From an uncultured SAR116 cluster alpha proteobacterium (GTDB lineage: Bacteria; Pseudomonadota; Alphaproteobacteria; Puniceispirillales; Marisalimonadaceae): 64,000 nt of DNA. The translations under genes were made by a program, and so were the position numbers. Below the pieces are notes generated by a model. It did not search any database. It was given only the letters and a program-made list of their open reading frames with translations, and was not told the origin of the DNA. The stretch lies in contig CABZSR010000001.1 of the NCBI GenBank assembly GCA_902528415.1, positions 1-64,000 on the forward strand, read 5' to 3'. The number at the start of each line of letters is the position of its first letter. Position 1 is the stretch's first letter. Shown one piece after another: positions 23,131 to 30,975 of this stretch.

Positions 23131-23427
23131 TTACTTAAACTCCTTAATTCCTTCAATATTACTAGGTATTATAGATTTATTTCCGTCTGCGATTGGAAAT
23201 AACTCTTCGCAAAAACGATTATAAAATTCTTTGATAAGTGGTTTTTTTATCTCATTAAACCTATTATTATTTTGAATAATTTTATCTTCTAATAACCAGT
23301 CAAGATTGTTATCACTATTGAAAGATTTAATTGTATTTTTTGTATAATTGTTTTGTACATCTAACATTTTACTCATAACTGCCTCGAGTTCATTTAGAAT
23401 TTGATTTTTAATATTTGTGTTACTCAT
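23131..23427 (-). CDS. Unknown small helical protein
   Basis: 98 aa from ATG 23427, preceded by GGAGAAAATA; an upstream in-frame ATG overlaps that ribosome-binding site and is less likely. All-helical, polar, no motif recognised. Operator copy C lies 76-105 nt upstream. It ends 9 nt from the stop of the convergent plus-strand gene (23122). Confidence 0.5.
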   Translation of the reverse strand: MSNTNIKNQILNELEAVMSKMLDVQNNYTKNTIKSFNSDNNLDWLLEDKIIQNNNRFNEIKKPLIKEFYNRFCEELFPIADGNKSIIPSNIEGIKEFK

Positions 23428-23502
23428 TATTTTCTCCATATTTAAATTTGAGGTTTTTCGATTTTATTAATTTAATATTAACAATTTTTTATATTGAATT
23501 TT

Positions 23503-23532
23503 AGGACACTAGAGATTTGCTAGTTTTGTCCA
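23503..23532. promoter_or_regulatory. 30-bp palindromic operator, copy C
   Basis: AGGACA-N18-TGTCCA, preceded by ATTGAATTTT exactly as copy A. Located in the gap between two minus-strand genes (stop at 23547, start at 23427). A cis-regulatory site rather than a terminator is favoured by its two relatives in divergent promoter regions. Confidence 0.62.
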
Positions 23533-23546
23533 TTAGTACATTGTTT

Positions 23547-24056
23547 TTAGGGATATACTTGTTGAACAGATCGTTCCCAGTCATTACTAAGTTTAAATCC
23601 ACCCATTACATAAGGTTTTTCATTATCGATATGAACATCGATCACTTCATCCATAATATCCATAAATTCATCATCAGGATTAATAAGTGACCCTTCATCA
23701 TCTTCAGAGCATAAAAAACCGTAATCTACACAGAGTCTTTTATCAGAATGTATATGAGATATATGAAAACGTGAAACATTTATAAAATTCAAATCTTTAT
23801 CTTTTTTTTCAGTTCCAGTTAGAATGTTAATAACTTCAGTTATCGATATACCTAATTCTTTCTTTAAAAGATCTTCATTGGCACATCGAATTTGACCCCA
23901 ACAAAAGTTTTGTTCATTAATCTTTTTAACTAATTCAAGCATGCTTTGATCACTATTTCTCTTTTCCTTTAAAAATCGAGAAAATGCGAAAGGGTCAATT
24001 TTCTTATTAGTAAGATAAGATGCTATCATCAATTTATTTTTATTTATTCTTGTCAT
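23547..24056 (-). CDS. Unknown acidic protein
   Basis: 169 aa. The N-terminal third is basic and helical (NKNKLMIASYL...FSRFLKEKR), with a segment (LKKELGISITEVINILTG) that could be a helix-turn-helix. The C-terminal third is very acidic (SEDDEGSLINPDDEFMDIMDEV). The start has AGGAG upstream. Operator copy A lies 85-114 nt upstream. A DNA-binding regulator that controls the three operator sites is one idea, but there is no direct support. Confidence 0.5.
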   Translation of the reverse strand: MTRINKNKLMIASYLTNKKIDPFAFSRFLKEKRNSDQSMLELVKKINEQNFCWGQIRCANEDLLKKELGISITEVINILTGTEKKDKDLNFINVSRFHISHIHSDKRLCVDYGFLCSEDDEGSLINPDDEFMDIMDEVIDVHIDNEKPYVMGGFKLSNDWERSVQQVYP

Positions 24057-24140
24057 TTAGTTCTCCTATGATTATTGGAAATTAAATTTGTTTTTAATTT
24101 CATCTTGATTTCATATTACCAAGGATAAAGATTGAATTTT

Positions 24141-24170
24141 AGGACAACAGAAGGCACCAAGTTTTGTCCT
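24141..24170. promoter_or_regulatory. 30-bp palindromic operator, copy A
   Basis: AGGACA-N18-TGTCCT, the most symmetric copy: half-sites AGGACAACA and, reversed, AGGACAAAA. It sits between divergent genes starting at 24056 and 24268. It shares the exact spacing and inner bases (ACAGA near the left arm, AGTT near the right) with 11380-11409 and 23503-23532. Confidence 0.68.
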
Positions 24171-24267
24171 AATTTGCATACATTTCAACACAAGAAAAAT
24201 ATCTATTACTTTACCAATCACAATCATTTCAATTAAAGTAAACATATGAATATTAATTTGGTGACTT

Positions 24268-24807
24268 ATGAAAATATTTTCTGAAAAGGGTGTAAAAACT
24301 TGGGTAAATATAGTTCCAGAAAAATTAGGGATAGATAAAACACCTAGAGAATTAATTGAAAAATATCCTAGTGTTGATTTTATACCTATATCAGGTGGTT
24401 GGGGTTATGATAAAGATGACTGTGTGATCATAGAAAAAAATGATAAATTGAACTCTAAAATAATACCTTTTGATGGATACTCAGTTGAAAATATCTTTGT
24501 AGAAAAAAGGATATACCTTGAATTAATAACTCTTAGGGCACCAGAAGTTTCATTCCATAATATCAATTGGAAGTTACAAGAACAAAAATTAGTAAACACA
24601 GACAATAAATATTTTGATCACCTTAAATATTTTGTTACAGGTTATATTGATGATGATTGGAAAAGTCTAAAAAAAGAATATGAAGATAATTTCGATTTCA
24701 TTAACAATCCAGAAGGTCTCAAAAAACATGAAGTAAAAAAGAAAGAATTATTGCATGGATATGAAACAAATTATTGGTTTGATATCTCTAGTTTTTATAA
24801 TCAATAA
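24268..24807 (+). CDS. Unknown protein
   Basis: 179 aa, soluble, acidic, rich in Tyr, Trp and Asp. It contains a glycine turn (PISGGWGYDKDDCVIIEK, 41-58) and a C-terminal segment with GYETNYWFDIS. No enzymatic motif was recognised. It lies downstream of operator copy A and 43 nt upstream of the MORN protein, so the two are likely co-transcribed. Confidence 0.5.
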   Translation: MKIFSEKGVKTWVNIVPEKLGIDKTPRELIEKYPSVDFIPISGGWGYDKDDCVIIEKNDKLNSKIIPFDGYSVENIFVEKRIYLELITLRAPEVSFHNINWKLQEQKLVNTDNKYFDHLKYFVTGYIDDDWKSLKKEYEDNFDFINNPEGLKKHEVKKKELLHGYETNYWFDISSFYNQ

Positions 24808-24849
24808 TTTTTTTTTAAAAGATTTTTTTTAGAAAGATAAAATGGAAAA

Positions 24850-25512
24850 ATGAAATCCAATAATGAAAATGTATATAAATTTAAATTGCCTACGAAATCT
24901 AAAGTATATGAAGGTGAAACTAAAAATGGTAAATTTCATGGAAAAGGCACTTTAACTTTTGAAGATGGAATTAAGTATGAAGGTGAATTTAAAGATGGTT
25001 TAATTCATGGGAAAGGTACTTATACGTATTTAAAAGGGGAAAAACTTTTTGGAAATTTTAAAAATAACTGTCTAGTTGATAATCAGGGAGTTTTTATAGA
25101 TGATCAAGGTGGTAAATTTGAAGGCATATTTGGAAAAGGAGGAATGATTAAAGGTATTTATACTTACATCAATGGAGATAAATATGAAGGTGAATTTAAT
25201 GGTATTTTACCTTATGGAGAAGGAACGTGGACTTTTAAGGATGGAAGTAAATATATAGGTAAATTTAAAGACGGATTAAAACATGGGAGAGGTGTTTGGA
25301 CCTTTGAAAAACAAAAATTTAAATATGAAGGTGAATTTAAAAACGACAAAATGAATGGGCAAGGAACTTTATTTAATGAAAATGGGGGTAAGATTGAGGG
25401 TGAATTTTTGAATAATCGTTTAACTAAAGGAACTATTACTCATCCAGATGGTACAATAGAGAAGGGTATGTGGAAAGATGGAGAAAAGGTGAACTATTTA
25501 AATCTAATCTAA
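24850..25512 (+). CDS. MORN-repeat protein
   Basis: 220 aa made almost wholly of eight MORN-type repeats of about 22 residues, the clearest being YEGETKNGKFHGKGTLTF, YEGEFKDGLIHGKGTYTY and YIGKFKDGLKHGRGVWTF. Repeats 3 and 4 are irregular. No signal peptide. It ends KGMWKDGEKV, like GIWKDGVK at the end of 19757-20548, so the two are relatives. MORN arrays bind partners or membranes; the partner here is unknown. Probably expressed with 24268-24807. Confidence 0.7.
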   Translation: MKSNNENVYKFKLPTKSKVYEGETKNGKFHGKGTLTFEDGIKYEGEFKDGLIHGKGTYTYLKGEKLFGNFKNNCLVDNQGVFIDDQGGKFEGIFGKGGMIKGIYTYINGDKYEGEFNGILPYGEGTWTFKDGSKYIGKFKDGLKHGRGVWTFEKQKFKYEGEFKNDKMNGQGTLFNENGGKIEGEFLNNRLTKGTITHPDGTIEKGMWKDGEKVNYLNLI

Positions 25513-25686
25513 TTTTCACTTATATTAAGAATCCTCCTCCTCAAAACTGACTACCAAAACCTAATTTATATACCACGATAGTATCCAGAGAGAAATATCC
25601 CAAGTTGGGAATTTTGATTCAATATTGTTTACCTTTTGTATGTATTTTGATTAAACTGCAGATTGTCATTAGTATGTTTAGAAATA

Positions 25687-26136
25687 ATGAGAATCCTGAT
25701 GAATTTAGTTTACATAACCGATTACAACGTTCTACAAAAATACAGAAATTCCTTATTTTCAAAATTGGATAATTTGGAACCTTGGGAAGATTATGAACCT
25801 AATGAATTTGAGTTTTTTGAAGAAAATATTCCTGATGATGCTATTCATGTTGCTGAATTTAGAGATGAAGTTGAAAATGTAACTACGACATGGAGGTTAG
25901 AAGCAAATTACTATGTTTGTAAGGTTCCTGACGAAGAAAATGCTCACCTTTTATTCGATATTGATTGGGACGATAATAGTGGATCTTACGAGATAAACGT
26001 TTTACTAGCAATTAGAGGTTGTAATAATCACGAAGAAGCAAAATCTCCTCTGTTAAAAAAGTTTGGTCAAGACAAACTCCCAAATGCTGGTGGTGGGGAG
26101 TATGAAATGTTTTTGAGAAGTTTAAGTCAAAAATAA
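25687..26136 (+). CDS. Unknown acidic protein, start or frame uncertain
   Basis: About 149 aa if begun at ATG 25687; an in-frame TTG at 25663 is also possible. The acidic C-terminal part is coherent (EPWEDYEPNEFEFFEEN, WRLEANYYV, LLFDIDWDDNSGSYEI). The N-terminal part of this frame is hydrophobic and less convincing. A different frame from ATG 25674 gives a polar N-terminus (MFRNNENPDEFSLHNRLQRS) up to the A-run near 25738. A one-base frameshift could have split one gene. The last gene before the integrase. Confidence 0.45.
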   Translation: MRILMNLVYITDYNVLQKYRNSLFSKLDNLEPWEDYEPNEFEFFEENIPDDAIHVAEFRDEVENVTTTWRLEANYYVCKVPDEENAHLLFDIDWDDNSGSYEINVLLAIRGCNNHEEAKSPLLKKFGQDKLPNAGGGEYEMFLRSLSQK

Positions 26137-26214
26137 AATCAAACCTAAATATTTAGAACATAAAGAAAAATTTTTAGTAAAAATGTAGATCTATGTTTGA
26201 TTTGTACTTCCTTA

Positions 26215-27393
26215 CTAAAAAGTTTGAAGGTTTTCTACTAGATCATCATTCATTTCTAAATTTTTAAGATAAAATCTTTCAAGTTGTTCAACACTTGTAC
26301 CAGCATTCTTTGCAAGATTAAATATATTTACCTTACCTTTACTTTTTACAAGTCTTGTCTGTAATGAATAATGTCTTAGTGCGTATGGAGTGAGAATTTG
26401 TCCATCTGAAGTTTCTTTAATTTTTGCGAGATTCAAAATATAATTAAATTGTCTGTTTACGTTTCTTATTGCAGTTGAACGATTAGGATAATTATTAAAA
26501 AATAAATAATCATCTGGTTTATAATCTGGATTTAATATTCTTAATTTGTCATAAAAGTCTAATGCATCCGGCATAGTTGAAACTACTCTATAACCTGTCT
26601 TGCCTTTAACTCTTATTTCTAATCTGTTGGGTTTATATTTTACCTCTATATCTTGATGTTTAACTGAGAAGACTTCACTTTCGGTTGGTCTCATAAATGA
26701 ATGCACTATAAAGACAAAAAAATAATATAACTCATCAGTTATTTGTATCCCCCTCACCTCAACTTGATTGTCGATAACTTCTCTGGTTGTTTTCAAAAAT
26801 AATTTATATTTTTTTTCAGTGAAGGTAGGTCTTGGATTATCTTTTTTAGATATTTTAGGCACCATTGGGATTTTATCCAAAACACCTTTTTCAAAAGCAA
26901 TTTTTAGGACCTTACTTATTACAATTAAGTGTTTAGATTGAAATGATGCTGACAAACCTTTTTGTCGGTTTTCATCTAAAAAAGTTAGGTAATTTCTTAG
27001 ATCGTAGGTGGAAATATCCTTTATATCTCTGTTACCAAAATATTCGTTTATTCCATCATTTTTTCTAAGCAGTAAACCTTCATCATCTAAGTGAAATCTT
27101 TTACTTCTAGTTTTACCTGACATTGACCTTTGCTGTTTCATCAAAAGACTGGAAAAGTAGTTGAAAGTTTTATTGGTTGGTATTTTTTTGAAAGTTGTGT
27201 TTTGTAATTTTAAGAAGAACTCTTGAGCAACTTCCCTTGCATCAATCCTTGTAGTTTCTTTTGTAGATCGAGTAAGGTATTTTTTATTAATTGGATCCCA
27301 AATTCTTGCAAAGTAATATGGACTTCTTCCAGTTTTATATAAAGATAGACCTTTGTGGACATGAATCCTTTGTGTTACTTGGTTCTTATTCAT
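26215..27393 (-). CDS. int: Phage-type tyrosine integrase of the tRNA-Met island
   Basis: 392 aa from ATG 27393; an upstream in-frame start would lie inside the arm-site DNA. It has an N-terminal arm-binding region (SLYKTGRSPYYFARIW) and a core-binding domain. The catalytic domain shows Arg (HSFMRPTE), a Lys hairpin (KGKTGYR), the ALRHYS box and nucleophile Tyr (ERFYLK). The first His of HxxR is Tyr, and Asn replaces the usual later His (KNAGTS), both seen in phage integrases. It lies 94 bp from the tRNA 3' end, the standard place for an integrase that uses that tRNA as target. Confidence 0.93.
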   Translation of the reverse strand: MNKNQVTQRIHVHKGLSLYKTGRSPYYFARIWDPINKKYLTRSTKETTRIDAREVAQEFFLKLQNTTFKKIPTNKTFNYFSSLLMKQQRSMSGKTRSKRFHLDDEGLLLRKNDGINEYFGNRDIKDISTYDLRNYLTFLDENRQKGLSASFQSKHLIVISKVLKIAFEKGVLDKIPMVPKISKKDNPRPTFTEKKYKLFLKTTREVIDNQVEVRGIQITDELYYFFVFIVHSFMRPTESEVFSVKHQDIEVKYKPNRLEIRVKGKTGYRVVSTMPDALDFYDKLRILNPDYKPDDYLFFNNYPNRSTAIRNVNRQFNYILNLAKIKETSDGQILTPYALRHYSLQTRLVKSKGKVNIFNLAKNAGTSVEQLERFYLKNLEMNDDLVENLQTF

Positions 27394-27405
27394 AATCCAT
27401 AATTT

Positions 27406-27480
27406 AGTGTATAACTGTGTATAACTCAAGTATGGAAATAAAAGACTATTATAAACTATTATAAACTATTGATTTTACTA
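27406..27480. promoter_or_regulatory. Putative integrase arm-binding region
   Basis: Contains AGTGTATAACTGTGTATAAC (27406-27425), matching the repeats beside attachment copies 1 and 2. It also holds a 10-bp tandem repeat (ATAAACTATT twice, 27451-27470) ending in TAAACTATTGATTTT, the reverse complement of AAAATCAATAGTTTA at 141-155. Directly precedes the tRNA copy. Confidence 0.55.
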
Positions 27481-27482
27481 AT

Positions 27483-27535
27483 ATTATTGGTAGCGGAGGA
27501 GGGACTTGAACCCCCGACACCCGGATTATGATTCC
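27483..27535 (-). repeat. Attachment-site copy 3 (inside the intact tRNA)
   Basis: 53 bp identical to 63-115 and 1625-1677. It covers the tRNA from the anticodon stem to just past CCA, so insertion restored a full tRNA. It marks the right end of the island. Confidence 0.88.
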
Positions 27536-27564
27536 GGTGCTCTAACCAGCTGAGCTACTCCGCC
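27488..27564 (-). tRNA. Elongator tRNA-Met (anticodon CAT)
   Basis: Complete cloverleaf on the minus strand: acceptor GGCGGAG/CTCCGCT, D-arm with AGCTGGTTA, anticodon stem CCGGA/TCCGG with loop ATCATAA (anticodon CAT), T-arm with TTCAAGT, and encoded CCA. The TCATAAT loop context fits the elongator type rather than initiator tRNA. Isoleucine-type (lysidine) tRNA is less likely by overall sequence. The 3' part from the anticodon loop is repeated at 63-115 and 1625-1677. Confidence 0.95.
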
Positions 27565-27626
27565 TTTTAGTATGATAGTTACTAAATATAAATTATTTTG
27601 CAGTCAAGTTATTACGAAGAAAAAAC

Positions 27627-28295
27627 TTATAACGTAATAATTGTATCTCTTATTTTGTCTTCTATATTTATTTTTAATTTAGGATAATCAACCGTCGATG
27701 AAATATTTTTTTGTTTGGTTATTGAAAATGTAAGTTTTTCAATAGCTCCTAAAGAGTTTATAAAATTCTTATAGGTTGATTGGCTTTCTGACAATAGAAC
27801 CTGTATTTTTTCTAAATTTAAGTGGTTATCTTGCATTTTATTAATAGGCTTTTCACTTTCCCAGTTTATTAGACTTGGAATAATACCATTTAGATGAGAT
27901 TGATCTGCTAAAATTCTAGCGTTAGTGCCTGGCATAGCAAATTTCCATTTATACTCACCTCGTGATGCTTTAAAAAAAGGTTCATAATATTTTAGGATTT
28001 TTATATCTACATTTTCAATAACATAACCAGTTACTTGAGGTGATTTTCTTAACTGAGATTGTAATTTGAGACTATCTAAATTAAACCATCTTTTAGAATT
28101 TAAATTTCCACAATTGGGATCTATTGAAATAACTTCTAAGTAAACACTCTTACTTATTTTAACTACCCTATTATGTGTACCCATATCTCTATGGTAACCA
28201 ATATCACTTAGTTTAATATTTAACTTATTTTCTACGTAAGAAGTTCCCTCATCCAAATTATTAGCCGCTATAACAATATGATCTAATTTATGCAT
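27627..28295 (-). CDS. VOC-superfamily (glyoxalase-like) protein
   Basis: 222 aa. The N-terminus LDHIVIAANNLDEGTSYVENKL is the classic opening of a glyoxalase_3-type vicinal-oxygen-chelate domain. A substrate strand YLEVISIDP follows at about 53-61; His5 and Glu54 are the likely metal ligands. The reaction is unknown for this subgroup. It overlaps the end of mnmA by 8 bp and is the last gene of the minus-strand sulfur cluster, so it is probably co-translated with mnmA. First core gene beyond the tRNA. Confidence 0.75.
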   Translation of the reverse strand: MHKLDHIVIAANNLDEGTSYVENKLNIKLSDIGYHRDMGTHNRVVKISKSVYLEVISIDPNCGNLNSKRWFNLDSLKLQSQLRKSPQVTGYVIENVDIKILKYYEPFFKASRGEYKWKFAMPGTNARILADQSHLNGIIPSLINWESEKPINKMQDNHLNLEKIQVLLSESQSTYKNFINSLGAIEKLTFSITKQKNISSTVDYPKLKINIEDKIRDTIITL

Positions 28296-29478
28296 TAATA
28301 ATATTATTTAAATCTAGCATATTTGGAGCATCTGTTATCCATCCACCACCTAAAACATGGGAATGATCTTTATTATTATAAAATACGGCCGCCTGCCCTG
28401 TTGAAACTCCATATTGAGGTTCATCAAAATCTAATTCAGAAGTACCAGTTTTAAAATCAACATTAATTTTTCCTACAACTGGATTTGAAGTATTTCTTAA
28501 TTTTACTAAAATTTTAAATTCTTTATTATGAGGTTTATCTATTATCCAATTACATTTTGTAATTTTAATTTTTTTACAAGCTAAATAATCTTTAGAGCCT
28601 ACTATCACCTGTTTTTTTTTGGCATCCAAGGCAATAACATATAAGAGTGAATTATTGTCATCAACTCCTTTTCTGCCACCAATTCCTATGCCCTTTCTTT
28701 GCCCTATAGTAAAATCAATGATACCATTATGTTGACCCAACTTTTTTCCCTCAATATCAACAATATCTCCAGTTTCAATACTTCCTGGTCTTAATTTACG
28801 AACAACATCTGCATACTTCCCATCTGGAACAAAGCATATATCTTGACTGTCTGGTTTTTCTGCAACATCGAGATTATATTTTCTTGCTACAGACCTAGTT
28901 TCTTTTTTTGTTAATGAACCTAACGGAAACCTTAAGAATTCAAGTTGACTTTTTGTTGTTGCAAACAAAAAATATGACTGATCCTTTGAAGAATCTATTC
29001 CCTTATACAAGCTTGGAGTACCAGTATTTTTTCTTCTTCTAATATAATGTCCAGTTGCCATAGCACTTGCACCTAATTTTTTAGCCCTATCAAGCATGTC
29101 TATAAACTTAACTGTTTGATTACACCTTACACAGGGAATAGGTGTTTCTCCTCGAAGATATGAATCAGCAAAGTTTTCCATTACTTGATCTTGAAAAAGA
29201 TTTTCATAGTTCAATACATAATGGGGAATTTGAAGTTTACTTGAGACTAATCTTGCATCATTTATATCTGATCCTGCACAACATGCTCCCTTTTTTTGAA
29301 GCGCCTGACCATGATCATACAACTGCATAGTTAAACCTACCACATCAAAACCCGCTTCAACAAGTAATGCAGCTGTGACGGAGGAATCAACGCCCCCAGA
29401 CATTGCTACAACTATTCTGTGATCAGAAGGATTACCTTTTAAATCCATATCTTCAATTACTTGATTAATGTTAATCAT
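28288..29478 (-). CDS. mnmA: tRNA-specific 2-thiouridylase
   Basis: 396 aa from ATG 29478 (AAGG upstream; the codon before is an in-frame TTG). It adds sulfur to U34 of tRNA Lys, Glu and Gln using ATP. The PP-loop SGGVDSS is at about 26-32. The catalytic cysteine pair is in PIPCVRCN and SQDICFVPDGKY. TGHY and the C-terminal GQAAVFY barrel segment are present. Length is normal. The N-terminal extension before the PP-loop (about 23 residues) is seen in alphaproteobacterial members. It stands beside a desulfurase that can supply the sulfur. Confidence 0.96.
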   Translation of the reverse strand: MININQVIEDMDLKGNPSDHRIVVAMSGGVDSSVTAALLVEAGFDVVGLTMQLYDHGQALQKKGACCAGSDINDARLVSSKLQIPHYVLNYENLFQDQVMENFADSYLRGETPIPCVRCNQTVKFIDMLDRAKKLGASAMATGHYIRRRKNTGTPSLYKGIDSSKDQSYFLFATTKSQLEFLRFPLGSLTKKETRSVARKYNLDVAEKPDSQDICFVPDGKYADVVRKLRPGSIETGDIVDIEGKKLGQHNGIIDFTIGQRKGIGIGGRKGVDDNNSLLYVIALDAKKKQVIVGSKDYLACKKIKITKCNWIIDKPHNKEFKILVKLRNTSNPVVGKINVDFKTGTSELDFDEPQYGVSTGQAAVFYNNKDHSHVLGGGWITDAPNMLDLNNIINA

Positions 29479-29483
29479 CAACC

Positions 29484-29795
29484 TTACTCTTTTGGTATTA
29501 AAAGCCTAAGACCGTCAAGCTTGTCACTAACTTCTATTTGACATCCTAATCTGGATGTAGGTTGAAGCCCAACTGCTAAATCTAACATATCTTCTTCATC
29601 AGGGTTAGGACCACCTACAATTGAAAACCAATCTTTATCAATAATGACGTGACATGTGCAACAAGATATCGAACCACCACATGTACCCTCAATTTCTAAA
29701 TCATTATCTCTAGCAACTTCCATTACAGACAGTCCATTTTCTGCTTCAACAGATTTTTCAGTTCCTTCTGAGTCAACAAATATAAGTTTAGGCAC
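29484..29795 (-). CDS. fdx: Adrenodoxin-type 2Fe-2S ferredoxin
   Basis: 103 aa from GTG 29795 with GGAG upstream. The cluster motif is CxxxxxCxxC (CGGSISCCTC), and the fourth ligand is a Cys near residue 84 (RLGCQI). This is the adrenodoxin-like class used for Fe-S assembly in alphaproteobacteria rather than the plant-type photosynthetic class. It lies between mnmA (5 bp) and the cysteine desulfurase, and it would supply electrons for Fe-S cluster building. Confidence 0.93.
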   Translation of the reverse strand: MPKLIFVDSEGTEKSVEAENGLSVMEVARDNDLEIEGTCGGSISCCTCHVIIDKDWFSIVGGPNPDEEDMLDLAVGLQPTSRLGCQIEVSDKLDGLRLLIPKE

Positions 29796-29820
29796 CTTTT
29801 ACTCCAAAATTTATTAATAC

Positions 29821-30942
29821 TTATTTTAAATCAAGCCAACATTCGGCTAAGTTATCTAATTCTTCAATGGTTATCAAGCCCTCAGATTCTAATATTGAAT
29901 CGTTTGGTGGAAATGACAATCTAATTGAATTTGACGCAAGATCTTCATAACCCATTGCACTAACTACATGACTTTTACTTATTTTACCAGAACTACAAGC
30001 TGAACCTGAGCTTACTGAAAATGACGCAAGATCTAATTTCATTAATGCTAAATCACCAGGGATATTTGGTAAGGCCATAAGTAAGGTATTACTTACCCTA
30101 TTACTATTCTCCCCAAAAAAAATTGTTTCTGGTCTCATTTTTTTAATTTTATTACTTAGATAATCTCTGAGGCATTTCACTTGATTATCATTTTTTTTTG
30201 GCATTTCTGACATAATAAGAGCGGCTTCACCAAAACCCAATATTCCAAAAATATTTTCCGTTCCTGCCCTTATACCCTTTTCTTGTCCCCCTCCTAATAT
30301 TTGAGGAGTTAAATTAAATTTATTGTTATTTATAAGTGCCCCTATACCACTTGGAGCTCCTATTTTATGCCCTGATAGAGTTAAAAAATCTATCTCTAAT
30401 TCATTCAAATTTATTTCAATTTTACCTAAGGCTTGTGCGGCATCACAATGAACCAAACATCCATATTTTTTTGCAATATTTATAACCTCTTTGATAGGCT
30501 GTATTACACCAGTTTCATTATTAACCCACATGACTGAAACCAAAATTTCTTTTCTATTTTTGTTGATGCTTTTAAGTAATGTTTCCATAGCATTTAGGTC
30601 AACTACTCCATTTTTATTTACAGGAATAATTAAGTTACTTTTAGAAGAAGACAAAACTGCCAAATGTTCTATAGAACTTACGACAATAGTATTAAAGTTA
30701 TTGAAAACTAAATTTATAGCCTCTGTTGCAGAACTTGTAAAAATTATATTATCACTCTTTGCATTTACTAATCTAGCTATATTTAGTTTAGCTTTTTCCA
30801 CTAAATTTTTACCTTTTCTTCCATAATAATGCACTGATGACGCATTTAGCGGGCCAAAATTCATACAGTTAATCAAAGATTTTTTTACTTTCTCTAAAAC
30901 CGGTACAGTTGCATTGTAGTCTAGGTAAATTTGTCTGTTCAT
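29821..30942 (-). CDS. iscS: Cysteine desulfurase (NifS/IscS family)
   Basis: 373 aa, PLP enzyme (aminotransferase class V) that takes sulfur from cysteine as a protein persulfide. The PLP lysine is in SGHKIGAP, and the active-site cysteine is in SSGSACSSGK, as in NifS/IscS rather than SufS. An aspartate ligand is in HCDAAQALGK. It sits downstream of cysE and upstream of fdx and mnmA. This gives a linear relay: cysteine supply, persulfide, then thiolated tRNA or Fe-S. Class (IscS versus NifS-like) is not settled by eye. Confidence 0.9.
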   Translation of the reverse strand: MNRQIYLDYNATVPVLEKVKKSLINCMNFGPLNASSVHYYGRKGKNLVEKAKLNIARLVNAKSDNIIFTSSATEAINLVFNNFNTIVVSSIEHLAVLSSSKSNLIIPVNKNGVVDLNAMETLLKSINKNRKEILVSVMWVNNETGVIQPIKEVINIAKKYGCLVHCDAAQALGKIEINLNELEIDFLTLSGHKIGAPSGIGALINNNKFNLTPQILGGGQEKGIRAGTENIFGILGFGEAALIMSEMPKKNDNQVKCLRDYLSNKIKKMRPETIFFGENSNRVSNTLLMALPNIPGDLALMKLDLASFSVSSGSACSSGKISKSHVVSAMGYEDLASNSIRLSFPPNDSILESEGLITIEELDNLAECWLDLK

Positions 30943-30975
30943 TTTACTTATTTTGTTTTTAAAAAACTCTTGTAA

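Noticed and set aside
23131-24170. Operator copies as rho-independent terminators
   Set aside because: The loop would be about 18 bases with a six-base stem and no T run after it; two copies lie between divergent genes.
24850-25512. CRISPR-like periodic DNA
   Set aside because: Periodicity is 66 bp and in frame with MORN repeats; units differ and there are no spacers.
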